Below are positions 6,511 to 8,165 of a DNA stretch of 8,165 nucleotides, in pieces; the stretch's first letter is position 1, and the number at the start of each line of letters is the position of its first letter. The stretch covers positions 1 to 8,165 of the forward strand of contig LKNH01000110.1 of NCBI GenBank assembly GCA_001564135.1, given 5' to 3'. The notes beneath the pieces are model-generated. The model searched no databases, had not been told where the DNA came from, and saw only the letters and a list, made by a program, of their open reading frames with translations. The stretch comes from Halobacteriaceae archaeon Tc-Br11_E2g27. Its GTDB lineage: Archaea > Halobacteriota > Halobacteria > Halobacteriales > Haloarculaceae. Made by a program: the position numbers and the translations under genes.

Positions 6511-7562
6511 CGTTGCTCCCTGAGCAGATTGGCGATTTACTCGGGCTTTCCGGGCTTCCGGCTGAGATTATCGGCGGATTGATTGGTGCAACTATCATCG
6601 GGAGTATCATTCTTGCCAACGCTGCGCTCGCTGGCCCGTGGGCAAAACGAAAGATTACGGCGGCGTTCACCGACCGTATCTCGGTGAACAAATTCGGACC
6701 GTGGGGTGTCGGGATTATCATCCCTGATGCGGTCCGATTGCTCTCGAAGGAACTAATCGTTCCCGAAGGGGTTGACCGCCCTGCGTGGGACCTCGCGCCG
6801 TTGATTATCGCTTCATCTGCCTTGCTTGGCTTTGCCGTCATCCCGATGGGCAGCCTTGGACCGATTGAGTTCCACCTGGCTGACCCTGAAATTGGCCTCA
6901 TTTTTGTCTTCGCAATCGCATCTATCGCTTCGCTTGGACTGGTGATGGCCGGCTACGCATCGAACAACAAATACTCGCTGATGGGTGGGCTACGGGCTGT
7001 TGCACAGAACCTTGCCTATGAGATTCCGCTCATCCTCGTTGGTATCTCGGTCGTGATTTTCGCCGGTTCGCTCCAGATGAGCGAGATTGTTGCTGCACAG
7101 GCACAGACGCTGGTTGAACTCGGACCAGTCGACATTCCGATGTGGTTTGCTATTCTGAATCCATTCGCGTTTGTGCTGTTTCTGGCGGCGAACGTCGCTG
7201 AGGTTGGCCGGAATCCGTTCGATATCCCGGAAGCGCCGACTGAGATTGTGGCTGGATATCAGACCGAGTATTCTTCGGTGTATTTCGTCCTCTTCTATCT
7301 GGGCGAGTTCGTCCACATCTTCCTTGGTGGCGCACTTATTGCCACCATCTTCCTTGGTGGGCCGGCAGGGCCGATTCTCCCAGGATTTGTCTGGTTCCTC
7401 ATCAAAATCTGGGCGGTCTTCCTACTCACACAGTGGATGCGCTCGGCGCTCCCGCGGGTTCGTATCGACCAGCTCATCGAGATTGGATGGAAAGGGCTCC
7501 TCGTTGGGGCGTTCCTGAACCTGTTCCTGACGGCCGGCATCGTGGGGGTGCTTGCGATATGA
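6507..7562 (+). CDS. nuoH: NADH-quinone oxidoreductase-like subunit H
   Basis: NuoH (ND1 homologue) is the membrane subunit that forms most of the quinone channel and links quinone reduction to proton translocation. The protein has 351 residues with about eight hydrophobic segments. Conserved blocks are KITAAFTDRISVNKFGP (49-65), SKELIVPEG (80-88), GYASNNKYSLMGGLRAVAQ (149-167), YEIPL (171-175) and EVGRNPFDIPEAPTEIVAGY (232-251), followed by QTEYSSVYFVLFYLGEF. Two positions differ from the usual bacterial pattern. The middle Glu of the E-x-E-x-E loop is Pro244, with Glu242 and Glu246 retained, and the usual Gln-Pro of the first-loop signature is replaced by aliphatic residues around 70-73. 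An IFLGG pentapeptide occurs twice, at 271-275 and 281-285. The gene starts in an ATGA overlap with nuoCD behind a strong Shine-Dalgarno and ends in an ATGA that opens a 22-codon ORF before nuoI. Confidence 0.96.
   Translation: MTLLPEQIGDLLGLSGLPAEIIGGLIGATIIGSIILANAALAGPWAKRKITAAFTDRISVNKFGPWGVGIIIPDAVRLLSKELIVPEGVDRPAWDLAPLIIASSALLGFAVIPMGSLGPIEFHLADPEIGLIFVFAIASIASLGLVMAGYASNNKYSLMGGLRAVAQNLAYEIPLILVGISVVIFAGSLQMSEIVAAQAQTLVELGPVDIPMWFAILNPFAFVLFLAANVAEVGRNPFDIPEAPTEIVAGYQTEYSSVYFVLFYLGEFVHIFLGGALIATIFLGGPAGPILPGFVWFLIKIWAVFLLTQWMRSALPRVRIDQLIEIGWKGLLVGAFLNLFLTAGIVGVLAI
7316..7360 (+). repeat. 15-base exact direct repeat inside nuoH
   Basis: The sequence catcttccttggtgg occurs at 7316-7330 and again at 7346-7360, exactly 30 bases apart and in frame. 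It encodes the two IFLGG copies in NuoH. It could be a small in-frame duplication or coincidental codon use in two similar membrane turns. Confidence 0.6.
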
Positions 7563-7627
7563 CCGACACAGTAACGATGATAGAGACGAACAACATACCA
7601 ACGACCATTCGAGGTGATAGCAAATGA
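7559..7627 (+). CDS. Candidate 22-residue coupled mini-ORF between nuoH and nuoI
   Basis: An ATG overlapping the nuoH stop (ATGA, 7559-7562) opens a frame of 22 codons, MTDTVTMIETNNIPTTIRGDSK. Its TGA overlaps the nuoI ATG (ATGA, 7624-7627). The GGGGGTG at 7544-7550, 8 bases upstream, could act as a Shine-Dalgarno with one G-U pair. Its last codons (cga ggt gat) contain the nuoI Shine-Dalgarno. The peptide is polar, has no membrane segment or cysteine, and resembles nothing I know. It could be a real small protein, a translated spacer that carries ribosomes from nuoH to nuoI, or an accidental open frame of 69 bases. Confidence 0.35.
   Translation: MTDTVTMIETNNIPTTIRGDSK
7611..7618 (+). promoter_or_regulatory. 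Strong Shine-Dalgarno of nuoI
   Basis: GAGGTGAT is an eight-base match to the complement of the archaeal 16S 3' end and sits 5 bases before the nuoI ATG at 7624. It fixes that start and allows independent initiation on nuoI even if the preceding mini-ORF is not translated. Confidence 0.8.
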
Positions 7628-8085
7628 TTGGCGTACTCAAAGGGATGGCAACGACGATGAAACACGCACTGGATGGCGAGACGTTCACTGTCCAATATCC
7701 TGAGGAAGCACCCGAAGTTTCCCCGCGATTCCGTGGCGTCCACAAATTCAGCCAGGAGCGGTGTATCTGGTGTCGCCAGTGTGAGAACGTCTGTCCGAAC
7801 GATACCATCCAGATTGTGATGGATGACAAACGTAACGGCGAGCAGTATAACCTGCATATCGGACAGTGTATTTACTGTCGCCTGTGTGAGGAGGTCTGTC
7901 CCGTCGATGCTATCCTGCTCACGCAAAACTTCGAGTTCGTCGGCGACACCAAAGACGAACTCGCCTACAGCAAAGAACAGCTGAAAAACGTCCCGTGGTA
8001 TAAAGACATTGACCCGCTGGAATCACGCGAACCGGACAGGAAAGCGTGGGTTGGTGAAGGGGACGGCGACGTAGATTATCAGTAA
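7624..8085 (+). CDS. nuoI: NADH-quinone oxidoreductase-like subunit I (2x[4Fe-4S] ferredoxin-type)
   Basis: NuoI (TYKY homologue) holds clusters N6a and N6b, which carry electrons to N2 in NuoB. The 153-residue protein has two full CxxCxxCxxxCP motifs: Cys47, 50, 53, 57 in CIWCRQCENVCP, and Cys82, 85, 88, 92 in CIYCRLCEEVCP. The amphipathic N-terminus (MIGVLKGMATTMKHAL) is where the family anchors to the membrane arm. After it come PEVSPRFRGVHKFSQERC and, after the clusters, a C-terminal stretch SKEQLKNVPWYKDIDPLESR ending in an acidic tail. Without E, F and G subunits in the operon, these two clusters would be the entry wire for electrons from an unidentified donor, possibly a ferredoxin. 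It is the last complete gene in the window; at least 80 non-coding bases follow. Confidence 0.97.
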   Translation: MIGVLKGMATTMKHALDGETFTVQYPEEAPEVSPRFRGVHKFSQERCIWCRQCENVCPNDTIQIVMDDKRNGEQYNLHIGQCIYCRLCEEVCPVDAILLTQNFEFVGDTKDELAYSKEQLKNVPWYKDIDPLESREPDRKAWVGEGDGDVDYQ

Positions 8086-8114
8086 TTGCGCGAGCGAACA
8101 GTGTGCGTGAGCGG

Positions 8115-8132
8115 TTTTTGGTCCAGATTTTT
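8115..8132 (+). terminator. Twin T5 tracts after nuoI, possible terminator or attenuator
   Basis: Thirty bases after the nuoI stop, ttttt-ggtccaga-ttttt forms two T5 runs 8 bases apart. Archaeal RNA polymerase terminates at T-rich runs on the non-template strand, so this could end or attenuate the message inside the nuo operon. Five Ts is short, and it may simply be part of a dispersed haloarchaeal intergenic element. Confidence 0.3.
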
Positions 8133-8150
8133 CGAGGAGCGGTACTCGAA
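8131..8150. repeat. Perfect 6-bp hairpin after nuoI
   Basis: The arms ttcgag (8131-8136) and ctcgaa (8145-8150) are exact reverse complements around the 8-base loop gagcggta. It overlaps the second T tract by two bases. On the RNA it could form a small stem-loop; its role is unknown. Confidence 0.4.
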
Positions 8151-8165
8151 GCGACCGAAGGAAGC

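Overview
The window looks like chromosomal DNA from a haloarchaeon (class Halobacteria). The evidence is acidic, Asp/Glu-rich proteins, a fused nuoCD in a Nuo operon with no E, F or G genes in between, a menaquinone-pathway gene nearby, and a sensor kinase with the membrane domain typical of haloarchaea. Base composition is moderate for this class. Hand counts of single 60-base stretches gave 25 G+C at 1-60, 30 at 1021-1080, 32 at 4441-4500 and 42 at 1861-1920. No genus is claimed.

Left part (1-1316, + strand): the 3' portion of a multi-domain histidine kinase whose reading frame is open to the window edge, so its start lies outside. It converges on menB across a 115-base gap (1317-1431) in which I see no gene and no clear terminator.

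Middle part (1432-3604, - strand): three genes read leftward, in transcription order a DJ-1/PfpI-superfamily protein, a DUF2062 membrane protein and menB (1,4-dihydroxy-2-naphthoyl-CoA synthase). The first two are 21 bases apart and the last two 61 bases apart, so co-transcription is plausible.

Right part (3735-8085, + strand): a compact operon nuoA-nuoB-nuoCD-nuoH-nuoI for the quinone-reducing and proton-pumping core of a complex I-like enzyme. Genes are 2 bases apart or share ATGA stop/start overlaps. The exception is a 61-base gap between nuoH and nuoI, which holds a 22-codon ORF coupled by ATGA to both neighbours. After nuoI comes at least 80 bases of non-coding DNA with two T5 tracts and a perfect 6-bp hairpin, where nuoJ would be expected. 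The region 3605-3734 is a divergent promoter region for the DJ-1/DUF2062/menB genes and the nuo operon.

Functional picture: NuoB, NuoCD and NuoI carry the peripheral Fe-S and quinone-site arm, and NuoA and NuoH form its membrane junction. MenB works in the pathway that makes menaquinone, the likely electron acceptor. The NADH-oxidising subunits are absent between CD and H, as known for haloarchaea, so the electron donor cannot be read from the sequence. I found no defence system, mobile element, CRISPR array or RNA gene. The least-explained parts are the coupled mini-ORF, the spacer after nuoI, and the palindrome in the divergent promoter region.
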